DNA of 64,000 nucleotides from Bacteroidota bacterium (lineage in GTDB: Bacteria > Bacteroidota > Bacteroidia > Chitinophagales > Chitinophagaceae): positions 744,001 to 808,000 of the forward strand of contig JADJQP010000001.1 of the NCBI GenBank assembly GCA_016712665.1, in the 5' to 3' direction. Position numbers and translations under genes: made by a program. The notes below the pieces were generated by a model. It worked only from the letters and a program-made list of their open reading frames with translations, had not been told where the DNA came from and made no database searches. Of the stretch, positions 1 through 8,992 are shown piece by piece; positions within the stretch are counted from its first letter, which is position 1, and every line of letters begins with the position of its first letter.

Positions 1-19
1 ATATATAATTAATACGTTT

Positions 20-3000
20 TTGAAAGCTGAAGAAATAAAAGACCAAAAAAGAATTGCAGATGGAAAGCATTATTCAATTATACCATTCAGAATTCTTGGC
101 AGCCAATCTGATGAATCTTTGATCGGTTTAAGAAATCAACTGAGAAGTAAATTGACAAATGTATACTTCATTGAAAAAGAAATAACCGCGTTGCTAAATG
201 AAGAGGTATGCTCGAGCCCTTTTGATAATAAAACTCTAAGTAATATAATTACAGTTGAACTTTTTTTAAATGTGCTGTTGCATTCCTTTGATGCATCTGA
301 TAAAAGTATCGAATCTTATCTGGGGATTTCGGTCAGTCATAAGCAATATCCTGAAAAATTTAAGAAGGAATGGTTAGAAAAAAGACCGAATAAAAATGAT
401 AATGATTATGATGTCTATTTTCGAAATAGAATAAATGACAATAACAAGGAGGAAAAGAGCGCTGAAGAATTGGATTTCTATAGAATGGAAAGCAATAATG
501 ATAATTATAGAAATGAATCTTTTGTCAATTTTTCATTTTTAGATTTTGGCAAGGGAATAACAACAACCTTACGAAAGAAGTATTTAGAGGATGAGGAGAA
601 AGGGGAAGTAAGGGAACAGATGAGTGGTATTAGGTCTGACAATTTGGACTCGAAAATATTGGAGTATGCATTTTTACTTCATTCATCGCAAAATCCGATT
701 CTAATGAATATAGAGAAGCAAGAATTTGTCCAAAGAGGATTATTTTTTGTGGCCGAGTATATAAGAAGGTATAGGGGATTACTAATAGTAAGAAGCGGAA
801 GAGGCAAGGTAATTTATAATTTTAAAGATAATTCAAAACCAATTAAGCAGTGTGTAACTTATGAAAATGATTCAATAGATTTACCACAATTAAATGGAAC
901 TCTTCTTTCTATTGCAATACCAGCAGGTAAGCATATTTCATTAAAAGGATTAGAAGTAGATTTACAATTTAGACCGAGTGGAAAAGGTACTTTTGAAAAT
1001 TTGGCTTCTAAGAGGGCTATGTTTAATATTGAACTGATTAGTATTGAATCTATCATTAGGAAGGTAATCAAAAATGACAATACTCTATTAGGTGAAAAAG
1101 TAAATGGCGATATTACAGGTAAATTGTACAAGCATCTGTATGTTGCAATTAATGAGTATCTTATTGCAAATAAGGGCTCTGAGCGGCTTCTAATTTTTGA
1201 TTTTGAATATCTAGAGAAGAGTTTTCTTGATAGTAAGCTGTATTATTTCATATGTCAAAATCCACTAGTAAATTCTTTGAATAATGTTATCATAATTAAT
1301 CCACCTGATAAAAATAATTTGCTGGAAATACAAAAGCTACTTTTAAGACCAGAATTTGATAGTATTAAACCTGTACCAGCGATTTTCAATATAGATGAGA
1401 TTGTTTGGATAGGGATAAAAGATTTGGAATTTGAAGAAAAGCTTAATGAGAATTGGAAACTTTTTCCTCGGCCTTCATATTCAAAATATGATAATTTTAA
1501 TTCTGTAGAGCCGTTCGCAGCAGATTGTGTTGAAGGTAATGTCGTAAAATTTGATGTTTACGGCAATTTGCAAGAATTTTATTTTCCGAATTATGATGAA
1601 TTTTCCGATTATCTTAGGTACAAAGAAATTAGTTTCGTCGAAGAACTTCTCAATGATAAGAATAGTAAGATATTGCTTAATTCCACATATGAAAATGGTA
1701 AGAAAAGAATCTTCGAAACTTCTGGAAAGTATTTTCAAGAGCGATTTTTAAGTTATCTTGGTAAGTTTATGGATAAAGAAGATATGTCTTCACTATATCA
1801 TATTTCAATCGTGGAAAAATTTGCAAATATTCTTATTAATCGGTTAATCAATAAGCACGGTAAATTAAGTGATTTAAATATTACCAAAGTGGTGGCAGTT
1901 ACATTAAGTAGTCACATTTTGGCGGAAGAGATTTGTGATATTTATAATTCGCAAGTGTTCTACTCAGAGAATAAGAAGGAGTTACGGCTAGTTAAGCTAA
2001 CAAATTATTTTGAGTTTGAGCACGAAGATTCCTTTCAATTTGACAAGACGGATAATGTTCTCATCGTAAATGATGTAATTTCAACAGGGGCACTTAACGA
2101 AAAATTATTCAATAGTATTGCCGCCAAAGGCGCTAATGTTTTCGCAATATTTTCGATTAGTGATACTCGTCAACTTGAGGCTGAAGCACCAATAGTACCA
2201 CATATATATAATAAGATTATTGACGACTTACTTATTTGTATTCATGAGGAAAGAATAGTTAAGTACGCTAGAAAAGAGGATATTGAGGGATATGAGCCAG
2301 CTTGTAGAATAGTGAAAGTTAATTCAGTATTAAATGCTCCAACAAGTGAATTGGAAAAATCTGGTAAGATAAAGAGAAAGGTAATTTTTAATGATGAAGG
2401 AGTAAAAAATACAAGTACATTTCTACGTGAAATTAGTGATTGTGCAGACGATTGCCTAGTAGTAGCGCACTATTCGCGATCAAAGAACCATCATCCGTAT
2501 TTTATTAATACGAAGGAACTATTTAATAGACCTGGAGGAAAAGTAATTTTGGGGAACTTATTTAAAGACTTGACAAAACTAGAAAACAAGGCGCTAAAGG
2601 AGAGAAGCATTGGTGATATTCAAAAATTGATAGCAAGATTGGACAAAATAAATAAACCGAAACTTAGTGGTGATATTTTTAGCCAAGCAGATTTTGATTT
2701 TCTTGCAAAGGCTAGAAGTGGTTTTGTGGGTATGAAAGAAAAAACAGAGAATCAAAATTCTGAAATTGTTAAGTCGCTTAATGTAGATTACATTCTTCAT
2801 GCAAGTGACTCTGGTTTCGATTTAGTTTCTAAATGCGATTTTGATGATTTTTTAAAGAATGCAGATGTGAAACTGATACGGATGCCTCGAATATCATCCA
2901 ATGATGAATGGGCAATACCGAACATCCCGATTGAGTACATGGATGTTTTTAAGGGCAAGAAGATTTTAATTTTGGAATCAGCGACAACATCTGGAGAAAC

Positions 3001-3235
3001 CTTGTTGAATCTAATTGATTCGATGTGTTATTTACAGGTAGGGAGTATAATTGTATTTTCGGTCATTAGCAGATTAAGAGATGACCAAGAAGAATTTCTT
3101 ACTCGAATTCACAAAATCAATAACAATTTTACTGATTTTCCTGAAATGAGTATTCCAATTGACGTCTATTTTGGGGCTCATTTTAATTTGCCCCAATATT
3201 TGGCGAATTCACATGAATGTCCCCACTGCAAGTAA
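20..3235 (+). CDS. GHKL ATPase fused to two PRTase-like domains (cassette gene 1)
   Basis: This 1071-residue protein has no name I recognise. An HSP90/histidine-kinase type ATPase fold is visible near the N-terminus: an N-box-like segment with E80, N84 and H88, a G1 motif DFGKG at about 175-179, a degenerate glycine region near 240-270 and NGT-type strand near 294. Residues about 680-690 read VLIVNDVISTG, the PRPP-loop signature of type I phosphoribosyltransferases. A second, degenerate loop, LILESATTSGET, lies near 983-994, so there may be two PRTase folds. The C-terminus carries a CxxC pair. No histidine phosphoacceptor domain is evident. The first codon is TTG and the frame stays open to the left edge, so the true start may lie outside the window. 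The next gene starts directly after the stop. An ATP-dependent sensor coupled to a nucleotide-binding module is inference. Confidence 0.7.
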   Translation: MKAEEIKDQKRIADGKHYSIIPFRILGSQSDESLIGLRNQLRSKLTNVYFIEKEITALLNEEVCSSPFDNKTLSNIITVELFLNVLLHSFDASDKSIESYLGISVSHKQYPEKFKKEWLEKRPNKNDNDYDVYFRNRINDNNKEEKSAEELDFYRMESNNDNYRNESFVNFSFLDFGKGITTTLRKKYLEDEEKGEVREQMSGIRSDNLDSKILEYAFLLHSSQNPILMNIEKQEFVQRGLFFVAEYIRRYRGLLIVRSGRGKVIYNFKDNSKPIKQCVTYENDSIDLPQLNGTLLSIAIPAGKHISLKGLEVDLQFRPSGKGTFENLASKRAMFNIELISIESIIRKVIKNDNTLLGEKVNGDITGKLYKHLYVAINEYLIANKGSERLLIFDFEYLEKSFLDSKLYYFICQNPLVNSLNNVIIINPPDKNNLLEIQKLLLRPEFDSIKPVPAIFNIDEIVWIGIKDLEFEEKLNENWKLFPRPSYSKYDNFNSVEPFAADCVEGNVVKFDVYGNLQEFYFPNYDEFSDYLRYKEISFVEELLNDKNSKILLNSTYENGKKRIFETSGKYFQERFLSYLGKFMDKEDMSSLYHISIVEKFANILINRLINKHGKLSDLNITKVVAVTLSSHILAEEICDIYNSQVFYSENKKELRLVKLTNYFEFEHEDSFQFDKTDNVLIVNDVISTGALNEKLFNSIAAKGANVFAIFSISDTRQLEAEAPIVPHIYNKIIDDLLICIHEERIVKYARKEDIEGYEPACRIVKVNSVLNAPTSELEKSGKIKRKVIFNDEGVKNTSTFLREISDCADDCLVVAHYSRSKNHHPYFINTKELFNRPGGKVILGNLFKDLTKLENKALKERSIGDIQKLIARLDKINKPKLSGDIFSQADFDFLAKARSGFVGMKEKTENQNSEIVKSLNVDYILHASDSGFDLVSKCDFDDFLKNADVKLIRMPRISSNDEWAIPNIPIEYMDVFKGKKILILESATTSGETLLNLIDSMCYLQVGSIIVFSVISRLRDDQEEFLTRIHKINNNFTDFPEMSIPIDVYFGAHFNLPQYLANSHECPHCK

Positions 3236-4930
3236 ATGCAAGATTATCGAGTGATGCTATATGAAAGGGATACACCTAAATCTGTGAAAAAATACTTGGA
3301 GAAAAGCATAAAATTAATTTCCCCTATTGATAAACACTCAAAAGACGGAGATGGCAAATCAAGAACCATAGCAGCCTACCTACCAGCTAACTTATGCAAA
3401 TACAAGATGTTTTATATTAGAGACATATTGGCACATAGAGAGAAGCAAAAAATAAGAAATAAGTACTTTGAGAGAAGTATAGATCACGCTACATCAATTT
3501 TGGAAAACGAAGGCAACATCAATGAGTTATTGGGTGTCTTATTACATGAGCCTCATTTAATCAGTATTATTAAAGTTTTTTTCGAAGAAGTCTATATAAA
3601 GATAAGAAGGTTTTTGTTTGAGGAAATTGGTTTCTCTTCCTCGGAATGTTATAGAGGTTTAATAGACACAAGTCCAAGTAATATTCTTTTCTTAAGCCAG
3701 TTCTTTTATAGAGATTTTGAAAACGGCAGCAAGGTAGTTTCTGATTTTTTTTATACGGATAATTTTATTGAAGCCCTTGTAAAGTATGCGAACCGTATTG
3801 ATAGTTATTCGATAGATAATAACTTTGATAATGACGAATATCATCATTGTATCAGCGTGGTAGCATATATTATTTGGAAGGAAATCAGAGAGTTGGAGCA
3901 TTATTCAAATAAAGTGTACCAAAGATCTTCAAATGAAGAATTGCCGGATGGCGATGTCACTTTGCTAGAGCATTTTTTATCAGACGAAAGCAGACTTAGA
4001 CATATTATCACAACTTTGGAAGGCATAAAGGACGATATTATTTTGAAAATAGAATCCAAAGTGATGATTTATGATTTGTTATTAAGTGTTGTTTCCTTGG
4101 ATATTTATTTCGCACCACTTTCGCCAAAAAGAGCGTCGGACGGCATTAAGGACATTTTGCTAAAGAATAGTTTAGTGGGAAATAATCATCATAATATATC
4201 CGGAGATTTATGGGCACTTTATGACAAAATTGGTTTTTTTGTATACGATGAAAGTATTATTGCACATTGGGAAAATTATATTTACAAGGACTTGTTGCGA
4301 CTGTTGACTTATTTGAAGTTTTTAGCAAAATATATTAAGGTCTCTGATACCGATTTATACAATGAATTGTTTTCAATTTATTCAATTGAGTCACTTTGCG
4401 ATGATATGCAAAGAATACAAACTGAGAAGATTAGTGACAAATTATTTTATTCTGACTTACAAGTAAAAATAGGCAAAGTGAATGATTATTATTTTGTGAA
4501 CAATGATAAATTTAAAAAGGAAATTCTCTTTAAGGAAATTTGCATTAAAAGAAAATGGGATGCAATTGTGAATAAAATGACCAACATGAAGGAGAATGGG
4601 ATACCGATAAGCCCAAGATTAAAGTATGATCAAGTAGGTGAGTTATTGGTAGTCTCACATGAGTTTATAGTTGACCATATCTTATTTAAAGAGTTGGAAA
4701 GAAATTTAAATACTTATGCAGCTGAAATTTTGTATGAAGTTGGATATAACTTGGATAACAGCCCATATTTATTAATCGAAAATATCAAAAACCAGACAGT
4801 TAATAGATTCAGCTCATTGCATGGGGTAGAAAATTGGAAAGAATACCTAAAAGATTATTCTATTGAAGTTAATATTTCGAATAAAGATATTTACATTGCA
4901 GAGTTTATTTTTAATAACCCTTACAGTTAA
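3236..4930 (+). CDS. Unrecognised 564-aa protein (cassette gene 2)
   Basis: I do not recognise this protein. The ATG follows the stop codon of the upstream gene with no gap, which implies translational coupling. The sequence is rich in Lys, Glu, Ile, Asn, Asp and aromatic residues, looks mainly helical, and shows no signal peptide, obvious membrane segment or known catalytic motif. It is very AT-rich, like its two neighbours and unlike the genes from about 9 kb onward. Its fixed place between a GHKL/PRTase protein and a peptidase suggests it is an adaptor, scaffold or effector of the same system. That role is inferred from context only. Confidence 0.6.
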   Translation: MQDYRVMLYERDTPKSVKKYLEKSIKLISPIDKHSKDGDGKSRTIAAYLPANLCKYKMFYIRDILAHREKQKIRNKYFERSIDHATSILENEGNINELLGVLLHEPHLISIIKVFFEEVYIKIRRFLFEEIGFSSSECYRGLIDTSPSNILFLSQFFYRDFENGSKVVSDFFYTDNFIEALVKYANRIDSYSIDNNFDNDEYHHCISVVAYIIWKEIRELEHYSNKVYQRSSNEELPDGDVTLLEHFLSDESRLRHIITTLEGIKDDIILKIESKVMIYDLLLSVVSLDIYFAPLSPKRASDGIKDILLKNSLVGNNHHNISGDLWALYDKIGFFVYDESIIAHWENYIYKDLLRLLTYLKFLAKYIKVSDTDLYNELFSIYSIESLCDDMQRIQTEKISDKLFYSDLQVKIGKVNDYYFVNNDKFKKEILFKEICIKRKWDAIVNKMTNMKENGIPISPRLKYDQVGELLVVSHEFIVDHILFKELERNLNTYAAEILYEVGYNLDNSPYLLIENIKNQTVNRFSSLHGVENWKEYLKDYSIEVNISNKDIYIAEFIFNNPYS

Positions 4931-4942
4931 TATATAAAAGGA

Positions 4943-6556
4943 ATGGAAAAAAAAATACCAATTAATTTTATTATTGTTGATAATACCAATAATTTAGAAT
5001 ATAGGAAATTTGCGGCGCTAGCAGAGAAAGTATATGAAGGTTGGAAGGTTTTCTGTTCCTCCATTTTAGCAGTTGAATACATTAGAGATGTTCTAAAGGA
5101 CGATGATAAATTTGTCGTTTTGTTGCACGCCAATGGCAGAGAAGGGTATGACAAATTAGGATTTTTGCAAGAGGAATTTATATTTGTATTTCCTAAAATT
5201 ACCGTGTACTATATTTCGACTGAACGAAACTTTACAGGGAGCCTAAATTCGAAAAGTCACTATACTGTATTTCCAGTCGGGGACTTGCAGGGTAAAATCG
5301 ATAATGGTAAAGTTGTCCCTCAAACCAAGAATCAGCTGATAGGAAAGAATTCCACTATTGTAAAAGATGATGAATCAGTTACTGATAATAATGAAATTAA
5401 TAAGAAAGATAGTATTGTAAAAAACATTCAAAAGGTTCTCGCGGAATATTCAATAGATAAGATCGTTGGTGGCTCGGCAGTGCAAGTTGGGTTGTATAAT
5501 GATTTTAGTAATTTTATTGGTTATTTGAAGAATAGTGAAGATGTCAATTGGTTGAGGAGTTTAATAGAAAAAGAGAACGTTTGCTATCCCAATGTTAGTT
5601 ATTTCGAAAATCCCTATTGGAATTTTAGAACTACTTTTTTTGATACGTATTTTCCTTCATTGGGTGATTTATATGCAATAAACCTTAAAGAAGAGGAAGC
5701 AAATGTTCATTGTGATAGTAACAGAAAATGGCACATAAATATTAGACTTTTTAGAGCCTTTATTAGAAAGTATACTTTTGATACTAGATTTTTAGATTTC
5801 TTTGAAAATGGAAATAATAGTGAAATTGGTGAGCTGTTAACGTCAACAACTGTACAGGCTAGATTAGATGATTTCAAAAGACTTTTGCGTCTTTTTATTT
5901 TGCATGAAGCTCTCCATAAAATTCATAATATTAATGAGTTTACTGTAAATGGGATAGGTTACCATCCAAGAATTATTGAAGAAGCAGATTATCAGGCAGA
6001 TGTTTTTGTTATTATTTCAGAGTTTTTTTATACTTTATCAAAAAATGATGGGCAGTATGCAAATGGGGAAAAAGTAATTGATTTATTTGTTGAAATTATT
6101 AAAATTGCAATTAATACGACCATGTCGTTTGCGGGGAAGGGCAAATTGAAGAGTATTCAGGTAAGAAGGTTTCAACGATACACGATTTGGGTTTTCGTAA
6201 TAACTCTGATTGAGCAACTAAGGACAAAAGCCATTAGTAGTAGAAACGATACAATTAATGCGGTGCTTGATATTTTTTCGACAAAACCAATTTTAGATAT
6301 TTATGGACTAAAAACAGACTTTGAAAGTGACCCGAATGCTCCCTCAAATGCTACCACGCCAAAACTTTATGTTTATAATTTTGAAAGTATGGATTTGACT
6401 AAGGTTAAGATTGGGTGCTTTCATAAAAACTATGTGGATAAGCGTATTGCAGATACCGAGAGAGTTGACATGCTGATACGGGGAATTCGAGAATCCGAGT
6501 ACAGGCATCTTACTATTTTTATTGATTCTATAAAGGATACTGTAAGGTTTCCATAA
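4943..6556 (+). CDS. Receiver-like domain plus HExxH metallopeptidase (cassette gene 3)
   Basis: This 537-residue protein begins 12 nt after gene 2, with a purine-rich AAAAGGA just before the ATG. Residues 1 to about 110 alternate hydrophobic strands and helices in the manner of a response-receiver or flavodoxin-like fold (strands near INFIIVDN, KFVVLLHANG and ITVYYIS), without a clear phosphoacceptor Asp pattern. A polar low-complexity linker follows at about 125-155. The C-terminal half carries HEALH at 321-325 and, about 20 residues later, EEADYQAD at 346-353. This matches the arrangement of zincins such as ImmA/IrrE (HExxH then ExxA[ND]). A zinc-dependent peptidase is therefore likely. 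In this setting it could be the activated effector or a regulator-cleaving protease; the substrate is unknown. Confidence 0.65.
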   Translation: MEKKIPINFIIVDNTNNLEYRKFAALAEKVYEGWKVFCSSILAVEYIRDVLKDDDKFVVLLHANGREGYDKLGFLQEEFIFVFPKITVYYISTERNFTGSLNSKSHYTVFPVGDLQGKIDNGKVVPQTKNQLIGKNSTIVKDDESVTDNNEINKKDSIVKNIQKVLAEYSIDKIVGGSAVQVGLYNDFSNFIGYLKNSEDVNWLRSLIEKENVCYPNVSYFENPYWNFRTTFFDTYFPSLGDLYAINLKEEEANVHCDSNRKWHINIRLFRAFIRKYTFDTRFLDFFENGNNSEIGELLTSTTVQARLDDFKRLLRLFILHEALHKIHNINEFTVNGIGYHPRIIEEADYQADVFVIISEFFYTLSKNDGQYANGEKVIDLFVEIIKIAINTTMSFAGKGKLKSIQVRRFQRYTIWVFVITLIEQLRTKAISSRNDTINAVLDIFSTKPILDIYGLKTDFESDPNAPSNATTPKLYVYNFESMDLTKVKIGCFHKNYVDKRIADTERVDMLIRGIRESEYRHLTIFIDSIKDTVRFP

Positions 6557-6884
6557 CGCTTCATTACCAAGTTCTACGAAGCGTATCCGCTTTGTAGCTA
6601 TATTCTTTTGCCCGTTTGTTCGGACAGCCTTTAAGCAAGCATAACGATAGCCCTATAAAAAGTCAATATCAAAGATGCCTTTCTTGTTTGCATAGTTTAT
6701 TGCATTTTTCTAAATCAAAATGGTGTTTAATCTAATTTGCACGTGTTGGGATATGCCACTGAATAATCCTTTAAAATAAATTTGTTCCGTAGAAAGGCGG
6801 CTTTTTGTTTTTTAGGGGTTGTAGCTGAATGCTCAGATAGAGCTTCGGAAGGAAGGGTGTTCCGAAGAACTGGAACTGGAAAAC
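6557..6884. other. Intergenic stretch after the cassette
   Basis: No coding frame is convincing. The only clear structure is an 8-bp hairpin, CTTCGGAA/TTCCGAAG, at 6843-6867. It lies within a segment that resembles another at 8898-8932 and includes a D-arm-like GCTC-AGATA-GAGC just upstream. It has no T-run, so it is not a typical terminator. Confidence 0.4.
6848..6880. repeat. Imperfect 30-bp direct repeat, copy 1
   Basis: The segment aligns with 8898-8928 by eye with roughly four mismatches and two single-base gaps. The two copies lie on either side of the T9SS propeller gene. The function is unknown; they may be tRNA-derived remnants or flanks of an inserted segment. Confidence 0.35.
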
Positions 6885-8708
6885 TTATTCTTTTAGCACT
6901 TTCAGTCGGGCATTTTTGCCGTCAGCCCTTACTTCTATAAAATATACACCAGCTTCTCCCGGTAGGTCAAGCTGTAATAAGTTTGAGTGACGAAATGATT
7001 TTTTCACCATATTTTGACCCAGCTGATTTGTAATCATTACTGTTACATCAGTATAGTTTATTCCCAAGTTAATACTTATGTTGCCTTTAACAGGGTTTGG
7101 AAAAGCGGTAAAGGCATTACCAAAGTCGTTTTCTAGAATACCTACATTGGAGACCATCTCACAAGTCGAAGTATCGATGCAGTTGTTTTCGCTTACTTCC
7201 ACCGCATAATTCCCGTTAAGTGTTGGAGTAAATGTTTGGTTGGTTTCCCCTGAAATTACTGCAAAGTTGTTAGCACAATCCAGCCATTGATACGTTGCTC
7301 CAATTGCATTGGATGTAAGTGTAGGTGACGTATTGGTTACCAAAACATTTACCGTATTAATAGTCAAATTCAATGTAACAACACTATCGCAGCCTGCTGC
7401 ATTGGTAAGGGTTGCTGTTGCACTATTGGTGCTGCTTGTATAGGTGGCACCGTTTAACGGCCAGTCGTAGCTGAAGCAGGCAGTAACCGGATACATAGAA
7501 GAGGTGGGCGTGCAAAGGGAATACACGCGTGTATGACCGGTTAGGCTTCCGTTTCCATTGTTCCTTGGTGCTCCGATGGCCACGGTATTGCTATCTGGCA
7601 TGCTTACCGAATAGCCCGATTGGTCATAAATGGCTTCTCCATCAATGTCAATTCCTTTTTGCACCCAGGCACTGCCATTCCATCGGAAAATGCGCACATG
7701 GCCTGCCTCGAAACCGTTGCCGTCATTGCCCATTGCTCCGATGGCCACCGTATTGCTGTCGGGCATGCTTACCGAGTGACCTGAAAGGTCCTCTACCGCT
7801 TCCCCATCAATATCTCCTCCTTTTTGCACCCAGGTGTTTCCGCTCCAGCGGTAGATGCGCACATGGCCTGAAGCGTATCCGTTGCCGCCATTGGCTATAG
7901 CGCCTATGGCAACAGTATTGTTGTCAGGCATGCTCACCGACCAGCCAGATTTGTCTCCGGCTACTTCCCCAACAATGCCATTTCCCTTTTGTACCCATGC
8001 GCTTCCGTTCCAGCTATAAATACGCACATAGTTTGCTTTCTGCGCCCCAATGGCCAAGGTATTACTATCAGGCATACTTACCGAGTTGCCTGATTCGTCA
8101 CCTGCTGCAAACCCATCAATATCCATACCCTTTTGCACCCAGGTATTTCCATTCCAGCGGTATACACGCACATGGCCTGAATTTGAACCGAATCCGGTTA
8201 CCCCATCATTAAAAAACGCACCAATGGCAACTGTATTGCTATCTGGCATGCTTACAGAGTAGCCTGAATAATCGTAAATTGCTTCCGCATCAATGTCCAT
8301 ACCCTTTTGTACCCATGCGCTGCCGTTCCAGTAGTAAATGCGCACATGGCCTGCATAGGTGCCGTTGCCGTCATTTTGGTAGGCCCCAATGGCAACGGTA
8401 TTGCTATCAGGCATGCTTACCGACCAGCCGGAGATATCATATGCCGCTTCACCATCAATGTCCATTCCTTTTTGCACCCATGCATTTCCGCTCCAGCGAT
8501 AAATACGCACATGGCCTGAATTGCTTCCGTTTACCCCATCATTCCATCTAGACCCAATGGCTATGGTATTTTTGTCGGGCATGCTTACTGACCATCCTGA
8601 TAGGTCATCTGCTGCTTCCCCATCAATGTCTAATCCTTTTTGAGTTTGGGCAGTACATAGGTTAATTACTGTGAAAAAAGCGAGTAGTAGGGTAATTATC
8701 TTTTTCAT
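6885..8708 (-). CDS. Secreted FG-GAP-like propeller protein with T9SS type A sorting domain
   Basis: The 607-residue product starts with a signal peptide (MKKIITLLLAFFTVINLCTAQ region). Seven near-identical repeats of about 50 residues follow, each of the form WVQKG-DIDGEA-D-SG-SVSMPDSNTVAIGA-GHVRIY-WNG, typical of FG-GAP/integrin-type beta-propeller blades. A linker with Ile/Thr-rich strands comes next, and then a T9SS type A C-terminal domain (AFPNPVKGNISI then GVYFIEVRADGK and a basic tail). The protein should be exported by Sec, moved across the outer membrane by the type IX system, and released or anchored. Ligand or function cannot be told. Its gene is convergent with the cassette. Confidence 0.9.
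   Translation of the reverse strand: MKKIITLLLAFFTVINLCTAQTQKGLDIDGEAADDLSGWSVSMPDKNTIAIGSRWNDGVNGSNSGHVRIYRWSGNAWVQKGMDIDGEAAYDISGWSVSMPDSNTVAIGAYQNDGNGTYAGHVRIYYWNGSAWVQKGMDIDAEAIYDYSGYSVSMPDSNTVAIGAFFNDGVTGFGSNSGHVRVYRWNGNTWVQKGMDIDGFAAGDESGNSVSMPDSNTLAIGAQKANYVRIYSWNGSAWVQKGNGIVGEVAGDKSGWSVSMPDNNTVAIGAIANGGNGYASGHVRIYRWSGNTWVQKGGDIDGEAVEDLSGHSVSMPDSNTVAIGAMGNDGNGFEAGHVRIFRWNGSAWVQKGIDIDGEAIYDQSGYSVSMPDSNTVAIGAPRNNGNGSLTGHTRVYSLCTPTSSMYPVTACFSYDWPLNGATYTSSTNSATATLTNAAGCDSVVTLNLTINTVNVLVTNTSPTLTSNAIGATYQWLDCANNFAVISGETNQTFTPTLNGNYAVEVSENNCIDTSTCEMVSNVGILENDFGNAFTAFPNPVKGNISINLGINYTDVTVMITNQLGQNMVKKSFRHSNLLQLDLPGEAGVYFIEVRADGKNARLKVLKE
7513..8650 (-). repeat. Seven tandem in-frame repeats of about 150-170 bp
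   Basis: The DNA repeats encode the propeller blades of the T9SS protein. Copies share long stretches such as the SMPDSNTVAIGA and WVQKGMDIDGEA coding segments. The units differ in length at a variable loop (NDGNG-type), one copy being about eight residues shorter. They are coding repeats and not a CRISPR array. Confidence 0.85.
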
Positions 8709-8897
8709 TTTTAAGCGTAAAGTTGGATATGTACGATGTAATCGATTATCAAATTTACTATTTAAAAATTACAAATCAACTTTAAATCCGATGCTAATTA
8801 TTCGACATTTGTACCCAGCAGCATCGCAAAAGCTGTCTGAAAGAGGCGACTTTTGGATATTAATGGAAAGCAATTGAACACTACCGAGCAGCGCTAT

Positions 8898-8928
8898 AGG
8901 AAGAAGGCTGTTTCGAAGATTTGAACCT
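8898..8928. repeat. Imperfect 30-bp direct repeat, copy 2
   Basis: Partner of the copy at 6848-6880. On the minus strand this copy contains GGTTCAAATC, which resembles a tRNA T-loop, flanked by a short AAG/CTT pairing. That suggests it may be a tRNA-like remnant, but no complete cloverleaf can be drawn. Confidence 0.3.
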
Positions 8929-8941
8929 TGCTTAGAATAAA

Positions 8942-8972
8942 AAACATCGGAGCAAATGAGGCTCCGATGTTT
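8942..8972 (-). terminator. Rho-independent terminator of the rtcB operon
   Basis: A perfect 12-bp stem (AAACATCGGAGC / GCTCCGATGTTT) with a 7-nt loop sits 20 nt beyond the rtcB stop. On the minus strand it is followed by a T-run. Confidence 0.85.
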
Positions 8973-8992
8973 AGCAACGATTCAGGATTGAG

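Noticed and set aside
4943..5300. N-terminus of cassette gene 3 as a caspase/CHAT domain
   Set aside because: No paired His and Cys motifs are present; a receiver-like fold fits the pattern better.
8050..8551. Several 70-90 aa plus-strand frames
   Set aside because: They are antisense products of the propeller repeats.
7513..8650. Regular repeats that could suggest a CRISPR array
   Set aside because: Units are about 150-170 bp, in frame and encode propeller blades.
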